Origin: Aporrectodea caliginosa
Lineage: Eukaryota; Annelida; Clitellata; Crassiclitellata; Lumbricidae
NCBI GenBank assembly: GCA_020284085.1
Contig: JACEVL010000145.1
Location: forward strand, 1,166,983 to 1,230,982
DNA length: 64,000 bases
Reading direction: 5' to 3'
Part shown: in pieces, positions 47,210 to 59,269 of the stretch
Position numbering within the stretch: the first letter of the stretch is position 1
Layout: every line of letters begins with the position of its first letter
Position numbers and translations under genes: made by a program
The notes under the pieces: model-generated
Databases searched by the model: none
The model's input: the letters and a program-made list of their open reading frames with translations, nothing else
What the model was told of the DNA's origin: nothing

Positions 47210-47860
47210 CCAAGGTTTAACGTCGTCATGTGACAGCAAATTCCGTTGACGCAATAAAAAGAGCTGGAATAATTATGCCAAAATAATTTCTGTCGACCAC
47301 AACCGCAATTGTTGTCATAAGCTGACGTTAAACTCTGGAACCATCCATCGGCTACCCCTAAGCGGCTAAGCCATAAGAATAAGGTAGAAGTGGACGGCAC
47401 CGGAAGCCGCAAGATGTCATTTAACAATGGAAACTATACGTATTCCTCTATTAATAAATAATAATAATATGCCTTCTTGTTCGTACTTAAATCAACATCA
47501 TGTGTGTGTTTCCTTTTAACGACAAGCTGTGTGGAAACAAAGACCATTAGCGTCGCCCTCCTCCTTTATCCAGGCTTGGGACTGGCACTGTCAGAAAGCG
47601 AACAGTGGCGGAGTTAATCAACATATTATATTATTTAACCACATTTTAACGTCGTCTTATGACATCAAAGGTCGTTGACGACAATACAGGAAAGATACAA
47701 TTCAATGATTAAAAGAAACTTATAGCATCCGAATGACACTATCAAATGTATCAAACGGAGTTTTATAGAAACTGTTTTTAATCAACATCGCTGAGTCCTC
47801 AGTTTAACGGCAGCTTATGACAACATAGGCCGTTGCCGCCGACAAAGATTAGTTTTGGCA
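47210..47860. repeat. Family D fragments (several)
   Basis: GTTTAACGTCGTCATGTGAC (47216), CAATTGTTGTCATAAGCTGA (47307), GCAAGATGTCATTTAAC (47410), TTTTAACGTCGTCTTATGAC (47645) and GTTTAACGGCAGCTTATGAC (47803), both orientations. A family C copy lies between them. Confidence 0.55.
47505..47615 (+). repeat. Family C repeat copy
   Basis: TTTTAACGACAAGCTGTGTG, ATTAGCGTCGCCCTCCTCC, CCAGGCTTGGGACTGGCACT. Confidence 0.75.
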
Positions 47861-48469
47861 TATTACAGCTCTCATCAGTCCTCTTTGTCATTTAAAGGAA
47901 GATTACAAGGCTAAAAACAGGTATCTAAGATCAAAACGATATCTTGCTCATATGTCACAACTATAGTGACGGTAAAACTTTCTATTATTGCTCCTCATTT
48001 TATACTATTATTTGCACTAAATTTGTCAGGTGAAGATGTATCTATAAATCCATAAGGGTTCCAAAACTCGCTTTAAGCTTTTACCAAAAACAAACTCTTG
48101 CTCTTAAAACTAACTGCGTCTTTGACTTGTCCCTTCTGATCACACATTAGTCAAAAATTCAATTAAATCGATTACATGCATGGTTTGGACAGATATTGTA
48201 TTTGAACACTTGTTATAGCGCCTCTATATAATTTCGTTTATTGAAAATAGAAAGTTGACAGACCGCAACTTCTCACATAGAAGAAAAAAAAGGGAAAATA
48301 GCTATGATTATTAGTGTTATCGTCAGATGTCAGTACGGCAGTAAACCGATGGATTGGATTGAGTTACGAACAGTTCTATCTCTTTGATATTGACTTAAAG
48401 AGCACACGGGGATGAAGCTACGATCGTCTTTATTTGGCAATTCAAAGTCAGATTTCCCATTCAGAGGCG

Positions 48470-48640
48470 CTCCCGACTACTGCGCGAACGCTGAATCGGA
48501 GTTTCACGCCGAAGCGCATGAGCAATTGCGAGTGAAGGACTTGCCCAGGGTCCCTACGCGGCGACTTTGAGGTGGATTCGAACCCGCAACCCTCCAGCTG
48601 CAAGGCACCGAACATACCCCTACACCACCGCGCCCCAGTT
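48470..48640 (-). mobile_element. Third tRNA-like SINE head with GACTTGCCC domain
   Basis: GTGGATTCGAACCCGCAACC (B-box complement), ACATACCCCTACACCACCGC (A-box complement), and AGGACTTGCCCAGGGTC body. Confidence 0.65.
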
Positions 48641-48717
48641 GTATTGTGATGTGTTGTATTGTGTGTTGTATTGTACTCCACGTTTATAATGCGACCGAGC
48701 CACCCGCAGTAAAGATC

Positions 48718-48812
48718 CGAGAAATTAATCTCTGATAATCCGACCCGACCGGGAAGCGAACCCGGGGCGCCGGCGCGGAGAGCGGGCACCAACCCACTCG
48801 GCCACTCAGGAT
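48718..48812 (-). mobile_element. tRNA-like sequence (SINE head or tRNA pseudogene)
   Basis: Complement reads TGAGTGGCCGAGTGGGTTGG (A-box region), GCCCCGGGTTCGCTTCCCGG (B-box stem-loop). The GC-rich 70-base block has the tRNA A/B spacing, but no convincing acceptor pairing was found. Confidence 0.5.
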
Positions 48813-48819
48813 CCTTATA

Positions 48820-50190
48820 TATAAAAATATTCCATTTAAATGAAGTTTTAAAAAAATTATAAAAGTTAAATGAAGGTGTCCAAATGGGTGTTGATTTTTA
48901 TCTTACAGATTTGTGCAAAATGGCCTTATAAGGTGCTTCATTGATGTCGCATGATATTTTATTATCTTACAGATGTATGGTAACTGTCAAATCAGAATAA
49001 CCATTCTCCTGCAGTTTCTATAAATTTATAGGCTGTGATCAATAGTGACGTTATGTGAATATTATGAAAATTATGTGTTATGTGAATGGTTTTGTGTCTT
49101 ACTCAAATCTGTAAATTTTTGATTGGTCTTTTACTAATACATTGTTATTATGCAATTATATACTGTGTTGCAATGTAAAAGAGTACTTTTAACAATTATA
49201 ATACATGTATGCTTAATTGGTTAATGGAATTTTTATTATGTGTGTTAGTTACATGAACAGTTTAAAACAGTACTTTAAACAATAATGATACATGAATACT
49301 TCTTTGGTTAATAAACATTTTTATTATAGTGTTTTTTGTAAGATACATGAACATTTTAAAGGAATACCCTAATGAATTATAATACATGTATGCTTTGTTA
49401 GTTAATTAAATTTGTCAGGTCATAATAATCACAGACAGTATGAGGTGAACTACTTTATGTTGCAAAATATTGAATATTAGTGAAATTGTAAAGCTCCGTT
49501 TGACACCTTTAATGGTATCGTTCGGATGCTATAAGTTTCTGGTTCTGATTGTATTGTATATTTTCCGTATTGTCGTCAACGGCCTTTGATGTCATAAGAC
49601 GACGTTAAACTGTGGATAAATAAATAATAGTGACGTTAATGTCCTTAGACACCTGTAAAACGGGCGCCTCTAACACTATAATAACTATCAATATCGTTCA
49701 AACGCCAGTCTGGTGAATTAGAAGATCTTTGGCTGTGACCAATGAGATAAATTATTAACGCTAGAGGGAACATGACGCATATTCCCTTCGCTAATTTTTG
49801 AACCCACAACCATAGATACAATAACACCTTAAAGAGAGTTCCGCAGTTAATGGAAATTGAAATGACGCGTTTTGATTGGTTGAAATTCATGGACGCAGTC
49901 AAGCTTAAGCGAGACTTTAATTTCTTTTCGAAGATTACGCCTTAAAAAAATTCAAACGACACAAAATAACAACTTATCCATTAAATAATATTCCAGCTGC
50001 CACGTTTTCGGGCTTTAATAAGTTGCTACATCCACACACTACACAATTTAGCCAGCGCTCATTAACATAACTGGTGACGTGTCCACGCATTTCACGTCGA
50101 TGATGACGTCGGTTTATATTATACGTCTCAACGACCTTGGATACGTCTCTATGCCTAGCTTAAGGGTCACGGCTTCACCATAGATGGTAG
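48820..50190. other. AT-rich repeat region, no gene
   Basis: 48835-49640 is AT-rich with repeated ACATGTATGCTT-TTAGTTAAT and ATTTTTATTATG blocks. The segment 49440-49530 (AAATATTGAATATTAGTGAA, ATTGTAAAGCTCCGTTTGAC) recurs inverted at 60848-60915. Family D core at 49588. Nothing coding. Confidence 0.5.
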
Positions 50191-50334
50191 ATGCGGGGCT
50201 CTAGTGATATATTTATATATTATACATCTCTATGGCTGTGACAGGCAACTCTGGATTATTAAGCTGATTGATAAAAAAAATAAAGACCAAATTGGACACC
50301 TTTACATCGCTTTCAACGAAAACTCCCCTCTGTT

Positions 50335-50425
50335 CGTTCTCCGGGAGTGCCAGTCCCAATTCTGGAGAAAGAAGGGCGACGCTAATCATCTTTGTTATGA
50401 TGCAGTGTCTTTTAAAAGCAACTAA
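50335..50425 (-). repeat. Family C repeat copy
   Basis: GGGAGTGCCAGTCCCAATTC, AGAAGGGCGACGCTAATCAT, GATGCAGTGTC. Confidence 0.7.
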
Positions 50426-50465
50426 CTAACTTCCCACCGCCGATCACGTAGATCTACGTAGACTA

Positions 50466-50884
<419 letters not shown>

Positions 50885-51465
50885 CTAGCGCCCTTTGCCG
50901 TGCGTTAAGCTGTAAAGACTTACTCTTAATAAATCTTCTAGTAATAATATTATAGTTTTAATAGCCTGAGGGAATAGAACTACCTCGGGCAAAAAAAATT
51001 ATATATAATACTCTTGAAATGTATTTAGCTTTTGAGATCGCCACAATCATATTAATTTTAGTTAATAACAGCAACAACACACATCGGTGAACAGCTGACA
51101 CAACTGATAAATCAAATTAAGAATAATAGATTTAATAACGATAACGTTATTAAATCCTGAATTGCATTGTTTCTTAGACACCTTTAAAACGTTTCAAAAT
51201 GATGTTATATTTGTACAATAATATAGAAATAATAGTAATAATAATAAAGCTAGACCAAAGTGGTTTGGGTGAGCAGTGGGAACTCCGAAGAAGAGTTTTA
51301 TTGGAAGGCATGTGTTATCATGGTTCCATTGCATGGTGAGCAGTGGGAACGCAAGCAACAACTTTCCAGAGCAGTTGGAACGCCGTTCCCCACAGTTCCC
51401 ATACCACTTTAAACGCTGAGCTAGACAATTCCACAGTGCAAGCACCGAACTCCGCCACCGATTGC

Positions 51466-51645
51466 ACTCTGTCAGTGTCAGTCCCAAGCCTGAATTAAGG
51501 AGGAGGGCGACGCTAATGATCTTTATTATCACACAGTGTCGTTAACCTGCAACTACTATTACTAGTGCAAGTCCCCAGACTATTGGAAGAAGGAGGGCGA
51601 CGCTAATCATGTATGTTATGAAACAGTAAAATTAAACTACAACCA
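51466..51645 (-). repeat. Two tandem family C copies
   Basis: CAGTGTCAGTCCCAAGCCTG with GAGGGCGACGCTAATGATCT, and about 90 bases on AGTGCAAGTCCCCAGACTAT with GAGGGCGACGCTAATCATG. Confidence 0.7.
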
Positions 51646-51649
51646 ACCA

Positions 51650-52250
51650 ACCAATATAGAAGGCTGTTTTAAGTCAAATAATTTCTGTCGACGTGAACGG
51701 CTTTTGTTACCATAGATGTAGTTAAACTCTCGATCCACCCAACATTAATAAATATTACTATAAAGTACATTCCACAAATAGTCCCCAAAACTGCTACAAA
51801 CTGACTCGATGGCAACTTGTCTCGGTTTCCGATTAAATAGCTCGTACCGCTCTAAACAAGAAGCCGGGGAATTTAACTATAGAGCTTCTCCTTTAAGCTG
51901 GACTCCATCCAGACTGGCAGTTTCCAGCACGAAAGAAGAAATTACAATCTCTGGTGTCTGCAGTGCTTCTTATCAATCCGTAGATTAATTATTTCGAGTT
52001 AAGATCGTCACGTCAGTGGCGGTTTGTTTGCGGGGCCACGTTCCCCTCCCCCAGTGGGGTGAAATTCGATCTGGGTATCGGCCAGGAAACAGGGGCGCTC
52101 AGAAGTCGGGCGATGGGAGAGATAATGCAGCCACTTCGGAGGTCGTTAGACGGAATTTCTTGGCGTTTAATCGACGGCCAAATTGGATTCCACGCGAGAC
52201 GAATGCATGGCCTCCTCCGCAGACGGCAATGATGGATGTCTTCACGCTGC
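51650..52250. other. Family D fragment then unique island
   Basis: GTTAAACTC family D core near 51721. 51800-52250 is unique and GC-richer, open for about 70 codons in two frames, with no recognised domain. Confidence 0.35.
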
Positions 52251-52257
52251 TACTGCG

Positions 52258-52318
52258 ATCTCACTGTCTGCCTATCTGTCTGTGTGTGTATCTGTCTGTG
52301 TGTGTGTGTCTGTCTCTG

Positions 52319-52349
<31 letters not shown>

Positions 52350-52404
52350 ATGTATGTATGTATGTATGTATGTATGTATGTATGTATGTATGTATGTATG
52401 TATG
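52258..52404. repeat. (CTGT)n then (GTAT)n
   Basis: CTGTCTGTGTGTG and CTGTCTGTCTGT, then about 15 GTAT units, interrupted by a MITE at 52405; the GTAT array resumes at 53022. Confidence 0.92.
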
Positions 52405-53017
52405 CAGGGCCTAGAACAGGATTTGGAGGCCCAGGGCCACAACTAATTTTCAAGGCCTTTTTCAAGTATCTTTTAAAAACTCAACAGAAAGGTTCAAATG
52501 TTACGCCATTTCTCAGCTTCAGTGTCAAGTTCTTTCATCAAATGACAATCAATAGACTTTTCGTTTTTCGCTGCAAATACAGCACTTTTCCAACTCAAAT
52601 AATTTGGATTAGTTATATATCAATCAATCAGTTTTATTGATCCAGTTCAAGTATCACATGTATTGAAATAAGAAAACACAAAGCATTGAAACAATCGAAT
52701 AATAACTCCTTAAACTCACTAAATAATACAAGTTTGATAAGAAGTCCAGAGCAAAAGGCACACCTAGAAGGGAGAAAACTCCCGCTGTGTAGGGGCCATA
52801 GTTGAGAATGTTGGTGGCAAATTTCTCAGAGATAATAAGTAAAAAATAGGTAATAGGAAGTGGAAAGATTATAAACTAATAACAGTATACGAATAACTCC
52901 TTAATTCCGTAATTCCCCATTTCAATAAATAACTCCGTAATTCTGAAATTCCGAGGCCCTTTATCAAGTGAGGCCTGGGGCCAAATGGCCCCGGTGGCCC
53001 CCCTGTCCTAGGCCCTG
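52405..53017. mobile_element. hAT-type MITE inside a (GTAT)n array (613 bp)
   Basis: Ends CAGGGCCTAGAACAGG and complement CAGGGCCTAGGACAGG (15 of 16 matched). The 8-base flanks TATGTATG and TATATATG agree at 7 of 8. The interior contains a reverse LINE tail with AATCAATCAGTTTTATTGAT (52621). No coding capacity. Confidence 0.82.
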
Positions 53018-53101
53018 TATATATGTATGTATGTATGTATGTCTCACTGTGTGTCTTCTCAGTGTACCTTCTGTGTGGCTGTCTCTCTCGCTCGCCCTCT
53101 G

Positions 53102-53192
<91 letters not shown>

Positions 53193-53625
53193 GTGTTTCT
53201 GTCTATGGCTCTGTCTCTGTAGATATCTGTCTGTCTCTCTATAAATATCTGTAGGTCTTCTCAGTGTACCTTCTACCTGTTTGGCTCTCTTTCTCGCTCG
53301 CGCTGTCTCTCTCAATCTTTCTCTATCTATTTCTATCTGTCTCTATTTATCTCTATCTCTATCTCTGTCTGTATCTGTCACTGTCGATATCTGTTTCTCT
53401 CTATGTCTGTCTGTCTGTATCTCTGTCTCTGTCTGTCTGTCTCTGTTCTTGTTTCTCGCTTAACGCTGTTCTGTGGCCTCTCTCTCTCCGCACCATCTCT
53501 CTATCTCTGTCTCTATATCTGCCCTTTGTCTATCTCCTCTTCCTCTCTGTCTGTTCTTCTGTGTCTTTCTGTTCATGCCTCTTTCTCAACGCCCTTAGCT
53601 AGACCTCTTCCTGTATGACTTCTCA

Positions 53626-53661
<36 letters not shown>

Positions 53662-53690
53662 CTCCATCTCTACTCTTCATCTGTCTTCCT
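53018..53690. repeat. (GTAT)n, (CT)n and (CTGT)n arrays
   Basis: Pure (CT)n of about 38 units at 53104-53180, followed by TCTCTGTCTCTATCTG-type sequence. CTTCTCAGTGTACCTTCT occurs at 53055 and 53247, so the block is partly duplicated. Confidence 0.9.
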
Positions 53691-53747
53691 GGCAGTCTGC
53701 CTGTCCGTCCGCACCAAACGACAGCAGGTCTGACACGAGTCGACGCC

Positions 53748-53760
53748 TGACCTTTGAACC
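53748..53760. promoter_or_regulatory. DR1-type nuclear receptor site
   Basis: TGACCT-T-TGAACC matches the DR1 element bound by HNF4/RXR/COUP-TF-type receptors; another TGAACC follows two bases later. Motif evidence only. Confidence 0.35.
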
Positions 53761-54169
53761 TGTGAACCTTACCCTCTGAACTCCCATCTTCCATCCCATT
53801 ACCACTTCGGATTCAACGCCTTTCCATCGAAAGAGGTTTCCGTCTTTTCCGTCTCTTCCGCGCATCGCTTCGTAAATTGACACCGTGGCGATCGATTCAG
53901 AAATTACCATAAAACTGCAATTTCTGGTTCAACGCTATCGCCCTCTGTTGTTGTTCTCAATTCTTCGATTTCACGCCTTTTGTTCTGCGTCACATTCTAG
54001 GTGCTTGCACTGACTTGGTTGACCATTCGATGTGGACATCTTGACCTCAGCCCATATGGCTCTGATCCAACCAGTTCCGTGACTCAGTTAACTTTCGGTT
54101 GTGGTGATATTCACTCTTGACCTGGACCAGAGAGTTTATAGCAAAACTGGAGACCGCTGTGGACGTGTT

Positions 54170-54365
54170 ATCTCTTAGTGAGTGGAAAGACTTTTCTGAT
54201 CAACCGATAAGTCGTGGGTTCAAATCCCTGCACCCCTAACCAACTCATCTATAATGAGCACACTGACCGTACACAGTCGATGGGATGGAAGGTAATGCGG
54301 TGAGGGAGAGGACTGACCGTCATACACTTAGGATAAGACAATGAAGTCACTAACACTTTGTATAA
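54170..54365 (+). mobile_element. Family A SINE-like copy
   Basis: GTGGGTTCAAATCCCTGCAC (B box); ACCAACTCATCTATAATGAG; GACCGTACACAGTCGATGG; GAAGTCACTAACACTTTG. The A box is diverged. Confidence 0.75.
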
Positions 54366-54438
54366 TATTTATACATACACGTCTGCACCTCAGGCTCTCA
54401 CGGCTAGGTGAAGGGCCTGCTCTTCTTCTCTGTCTATA

Positions 54439-54730
54439 CATGGGCGCCCGCAGATATATTTGCAGGAGGGGGCAAAACACAATGGGCACGGTTAAATTTC
54501 TTAGCAAAAGCTTGAAACATGTAAAACACGAAACGAGGGTATTTTTCATAAAGGTTTTTATATGTAAAATTAAAAACAATATCCAAACTGATTTTGTGTG
54601 GATATTGTTTTAAATTCGTGCTTCAGTGCGAAGAAATTTGTTAAACATCAAAGAGAAGTATAGTTAAAAATAAGTATCAATTTTCCAGGGAGGAAGTGGC
54701 CCCTCTTGCCCCTATGTGCGGGCGCCCATG
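54439..54730. mobile_element. hAT-type MITE (292 bp)
   Basis: Perfect 8-bp target duplication TGTCTATA at 54431-54438 and 54731-54738. Ends CATGGGCGCCCGCA and its exact complement; GGGGGCAAAAC and GGGGCAAGAGG subterminal motifs. Confidence 0.9.
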
Positions 54731-54989
54731 TGTCTATAATAGTGCATTCTTATCTCTTGAGAGTCTTGAGTTAGATAACAAATCTTTTTCTCTCTTCCAC
54801 CGAACCAGTAAAATAACTGTCATCATTTAAAATTCGCAATTTGTATCAAACCGATTAAACAGCCACTCTCACGCAGACCTATAGTTTTGTAAAGCTCAAA
54901 AGCTGCTCATTCGTCATTACAAATAGGCTTAAACTACAACACAGTTGAACACACATTACACAACATTATACCACGCAAAAGAACTACGC

Positions 54990-55860
54990 TTCACTGCATT
55001 CTTATGAACATGCAGCTGTCATTGATCAAACGGGCTTAAACTGCGCACATCATAAACGAGGAAGTCGACTCGTCTAATCCGCACGTGCCACGCCGAGGCT
55101 CTGAGAGTCTTAACTAAAATGACACTCGTCAATTTCTAAGCCGCCGCTTTGACTCCCGCATCGAATTAATTAACATTCGTAATTGGATTGTAATGACTGA
55201 AGAACGCGTCATCGGGAACATCGCATGCTCAAAATGGCGTCCACTTCCAGGGACAAAGACCATCCATGTCTCCCAATTATCCGGAATTTATCGTCGCCAT
55301 GCAGAACCAATTGGTCGTTCGGATAAGCCTAGTTATGACGGCAATCTCCAGCCTTCAGTTCGAGATTGATGCTCTCCGTGTTCTATCGTTACAGGGCGTT
55401 CTTCGCCGTCTTATGAATGCAATATCCCCGCGACGGCAAAAATATATTGCCGCGCTCTTGTAACACACCCCATATAATGTATCGCAACGCTCGGATAGCG
55501 ATTATTATGCGATCGGTCGCTTGGTAGTTCAGTCGGGTAATGGCGAATAGTGTTAGTCATCGTTTGGCTATAATGGCTCCACGGCTTTATTGTTGATGTC
55601 GGGAGTAACTGCCATCGACTGCGTTGAATTAATCTCCATCCGATATCTCGTACACGATGCGGACACATCGACGACTCCTGGATGATGGCCTCTCGTGACG
55701 CCGACAGAGAGGGATTGGTGGTGCGGGGAGTGGGTGCCGTGTGCGTGGGAAGATGGCTCGGAGGAAAGAACCTGGAGTTGGGTGTTTGCGGAGGGGAACG
55801 GAGGGCGTATATATTTGTAAATGAATGCGAGGAAGTTGTGTTTCATTAGAGAAAGTGAAT
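54990..55860. other. Unique GC-richer island, candidate regulatory
   Basis: About 870 bases free of recognised repeats. AATTAATTAACATTCGTAAT and TGGATTGTAATG (homeodomain-type cores) lie at 55164-55195. Open frames of 60-90 codons show no domain and no splice support. Confidence 0.35.
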
Positions 55861-55869
55861 CGCAACGGG

Positions 55870-56210
55870 TCGGGTTCCACTATATATAATATATATTATA
55901 TGTAAAATGTATATACATTACCAAGACATTTACAATTTTGCATACTAATACACACACATGTATATAATTATGTAGGTATAATTATATATACATATACAAT
56001 GTAAATAGACCTATATGAACTATATTAGTACGTACTCAGTGATAAATTTTACTTCTCAAAAAAATTCCTAATTCAGTTTTAATTGAGTTCTGTATCCGTC
56101 AATTTTGACTCCACCAAGTTTCTAATTTTACTTCGCAAATAATTTTACTTATCATTCCTATTTTAGTTCTCAATTAATTTTACTTCTTATAGGAATAATA
56201 TCAAGAATCT
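55870..56210. other. AT-rich low-complexity sequence
   Basis: TATATAATATATATTATATG and repeated TTTTACTTCTCA/AATTTTACTT blocks. No gene. Confidence 0.5.
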
Positions 56211-56214
56211 CGTA

Positions 56215-57105
56215 TCTACTCCCAAAAACAATTAGGCTAAAGTTATTTAACGTCACTAATTCTCCCATATCTAAATTATTGCAACTTAATCTGGGCACTC
56301 AAATTATGAATCTCGACTCCATAAATTAACAATCCTCCAAAAAAGGCAATTAGATTAATCCAGCCAGCAGAGACGCTCATACCGCCCCCATCTTCAGGGA
56401 CTTGAACTTGCTAAATCTAAAACAGATAAGAAATTTGCAAATAGGAGAATTTATTTATCGATTCGAACACAAGCTATTACCCGATTCATTTGCAAGGGTA
56501 CTTCACTCTCGGATCCCAGATTCACGGTCACTTCACGAGGAGGGCTTCATCATATCGTCCAGTAAAAGCAAGGACTAACACAAGAGAATTTAGCATTAGA
56601 GCTACCGGACCATTACTCTGGAACTCCATTCCATTAGAAATTCGATTATCAAAGACTCGACATGAATTCAAAAAAGGCTACGTTGTTTTCTCGTACAGGA
56701 ATAACAATTGCAATTATGAAAAACTATATTATGTATTAAAATTATATGTGTACAATTCAACCGACGCCTGTTTGCACGACGCACTGATCCTCGAGCTATT
56801 TAGTTAAGCTATATTAGATAAGTTTAGTTAAGCTACCTAATTTACTGCCTTGTTTCCTTCTGTCTATGCCATCTACTGAACCTATGTATTGGACGTACTT
56901 GGGTGTCTCCAACTAGCGGGATATCAATCCCTTAGGAGCCACCCATTGCTCCCGTTAGCTACTCCTCTTTAGTCGATTGCAATTTAACTATTATGTGACA
57001 TTACCGTTCTTATTACAATTACGTTGTTACGTTGTTACTGATTGTCATAAATGTATTCTTTTGAGTTGTTGTTATCAGGTGCAATAAAATATTGATTGAT
57101 TGATA
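56215..57105 (+). mobile_element. L2/CR1-group LINE 3' end (5'-truncated)
   Basis: In broken frames: KKAIRLIQPAETL; LQIGEFIYRFEHKLLPDSF; FTRRASSYRPVKARTNTREF; and SIRATGPLLWNSIPLEIRLS with HEFKKGY. This is the standard C-terminal end of L2/CR1-group reverse-transcriptase ORFs. The 3' tail is GTGCAATAAAATATTGATTG with (ATTG)n. The longest remaining frame is 56490-56807; upstream stops and shifts show it is dead. Confidence 0.85.
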
Positions 57106-57124
57106 GACCTATATGAATATATTA

Positions 57125-57540
57125 GTACGTATAAAGAAGTCATTAGTGTAGTTTAGAGCAGTGTAGTGAAATAAAGTATAGAGTAGTGTAGTGTGGTGTG
57201 GTGTAGTGTGGTGTAGTGTGGTGCAGTGAGGTGCAGTGTAGTGTAGTGTAGGATTGTGAACAGCAGCATGGTAGACTGGTATTGTGTAGAGCAGTATAGG
57301 GTGGCGTAGTGTAGGTAGTGTGGTGTAGTTTAGGAACACGTAGTGTAGTGTAGAGCAATGTAGTAAAGTAAAGTGTAGAGTGGTATAGTGTGGTGTATGT
57401 GGTATGGTGTAGTGTAGTGTAGGATAGTGTAGTGTGGAGCTGTGGGGTGTACCATAGTGTGTATTTGGTGTAGTGTAGACTGGTCTACACTGTAGAGTAG
57501 TGTAATGTGTTGTAGCGTGGTGTAGTGTAGCTTAGATTGA
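57125..57540. repeat. GTAGTGTGGTGTA minisatellite
   Basis: (TAGTG/TGGTG)n quasi-5-bp units over about 400 bases. Confidence 0.9.
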
Positions 57541-57779
57541 TATTATTATAGTCCCTCTTCAAAGAAAATTGCCTGCATTACTCATGATCCAAACACTCCA
57601 AGGAGTTTTATGGTTTAGTATACACGATAGAGCAACTGTGCGAAGCTGGTATACCAGCTGCTGAATGAAATGATGTTGTCACAATATTGGCCGAAGGCGT
57701 TCTTAGACTTAGAGTTTCCTGTTGATATTTTACCACTGCCCATAAGCCCTATGCGTATTCTTTTCTTAGCAATCCCTGA

Positions 57780-58042
57780 AGCCAGGCTTGAGGCAGCCAT
57801 GGGTAGGAAGTATTTGTGACTTTATTTTCTTAGCCTCAGCATATGAAGGCAGGTGGCCAGTCCTCTCCCTCGCCGTCTCATGTTCCCACAAACAGTGTAC
57901 GTACGGTCAGTGTACTCATTATATAGCTGAGTTGGCTAGGTGGAGCAGAAACCAAATTTCTATGCAAGGATTTGATCTCCCGACCTCTCGTTTGACAGTC
58001 TGGCACGCTAATCACTGCGTTATCTATCGCGCACCCCTTAGG
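57780..58042 (-). mobile_element. Family A SINE-like copy, nearly complete
   Basis: AGGCAGCCATGGGTAGGAAG, TTTTCTTAGCCTCAGCATATG, GGCCAGTCCTCTCCCTCGCC, GATTTGATCTCCCGACCTCT (B-box complement), GCTAATCACTGCG. Confidence 0.82.
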
Positions 58043-58109
58043 TGACCCCAACCTATTCTTTACCATATACAAAAGCCAAATACATACATTCGTATACACA
58101 CCCCAGAAG

Positions 58110-58246
58110 CAGAGGCGAAAATCTATACATAACTTTGGGGGACAGAGTACCTACGAGGGCCAGATTTTTTTTGGGGGAAAGAAGGGCTTAAGTCAAAACT
58201 TTGGGGGGACAGTCCCCCTCTGCCCCCCCCATGATTTACGTCACTG
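58110..58246. mobile_element. hAT-type MITE (137 bp)
   Basis: Perfect 8-bp target duplication CCCAGAAG at 58102-58109 and 58247-58254. Ends CAGAGGCGAAAATC and complement CAGTGACGTAAATC. Very G-rich interior with repeated ACTTTGGGGG. Confidence 0.88.
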
Positions 58247-58254
58247 CCCAGAAG

Positions 58255-58790
58255 GGTATCTGGGGTTTCCTGCACCTGAACCACGTGGATGGGGTGAACG
58301 TAGACCCTATTCTAATTATACGGTTCCGCTGTTCAGACCCAAAATGAAACACCCCTTTGGGGTTTTACGACTCGGCCAGATTTTCGTCATCATGGGGTTG
58401 TAACCCTATAGTTGCTATACACTTAACAGGGTTTCTTCGATGGATGCCCCTCCTGACTCCCAACCCTTTTGGAGATCCGAAAGATTAAGTGACCTTAGGT
58501 TGACCTCAAGCTACTTTTACCCAGAGAACGACCCACGAAGACAATAATTATAAAACTTAATGACTGACACGGCTTCGGGGAAGGGTACGTACATTGGGGT
58601 TAGTCACGCTTCAACGGGTCTCAAGGTGATGATGGTCGTAACGGTGTCGGAGGTGGGATGTTGGACCATTTATGATTTAGTTTTTTCAACCCAGATCCCT
58701 ACCCATTTTGTTCAGGAGCCTTCGGCACTCTGGTACGCCATTTTGCTGGAAAATATTGCCACTGGCCCGCCAGTAAACAATTTCTGAACT
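58255..58790. other. Unique sequence with GGGGTT/AACCCT motifs
   Basis: No gene. Contains a DR5 motif (next feature) and several GGGGTTT/AACCC short repeats. Confidence 0.35.
58490..58506. promoter_or_regulatory. DR5 retinoic-acid-response-like element
   Basis: TGACCT-TAGGT-TGACCT: two perfect AGGTCA half-sites with a 5-base spacer, the consensus RAR/RXR arrangement. Motif evidence only. Confidence 0.4.
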
Positions 58791-58934
58791 GGATTATATT
58801 GAAACTATATTTGTTAATTAGCTGGATTATATGAACCGCGTTATTTGCGAGTGTCAAGGCGTCTTTGAGAGGTATAGGCCTACTGAAATGGCGCTATATT
58901 AGGTTTCTTGATTCAAAGACACATATACACACAT

Positions 58935-59035
58935 AAGTGCATACATACATACATACATACATACATGCATACATACATACATACATACATACGTACATAC
59001 ATACATACATACATACATACATACATACATGCATA
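58935..59035. repeat. (CATA)n microsatellite
   Basis: About 25 ACAT units with GCAT and CGTA interruptions. Confidence 0.95.
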
Positions 59036-59269
59036 CAAGAATATCTTACACATGATTGAACAAACTCTGATCTCGTTAACTTCTGCTGTGTACTTAGACA
59101 TGACAGATAAACAAAATTAATTAATTAATTAATGACTATTCGAATGTAAATTCATTAACTTTAATAAACCCGCACATTTAAATACAAGATAACAAGAAAC
59201 TGAAATGATTTAAATATAAATAGTCCAATGGAAGATATTCTAAAATTTTCTTACCTACTCTGAAATGAC

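Noticed and set aside
56490..56807. 105-codon plus-strand frame as a host gene
   Set aside because: Reads as the C-terminus of an L2/CR1-group retrotransposon protein with upstream stops and a (ATTG)n tail.
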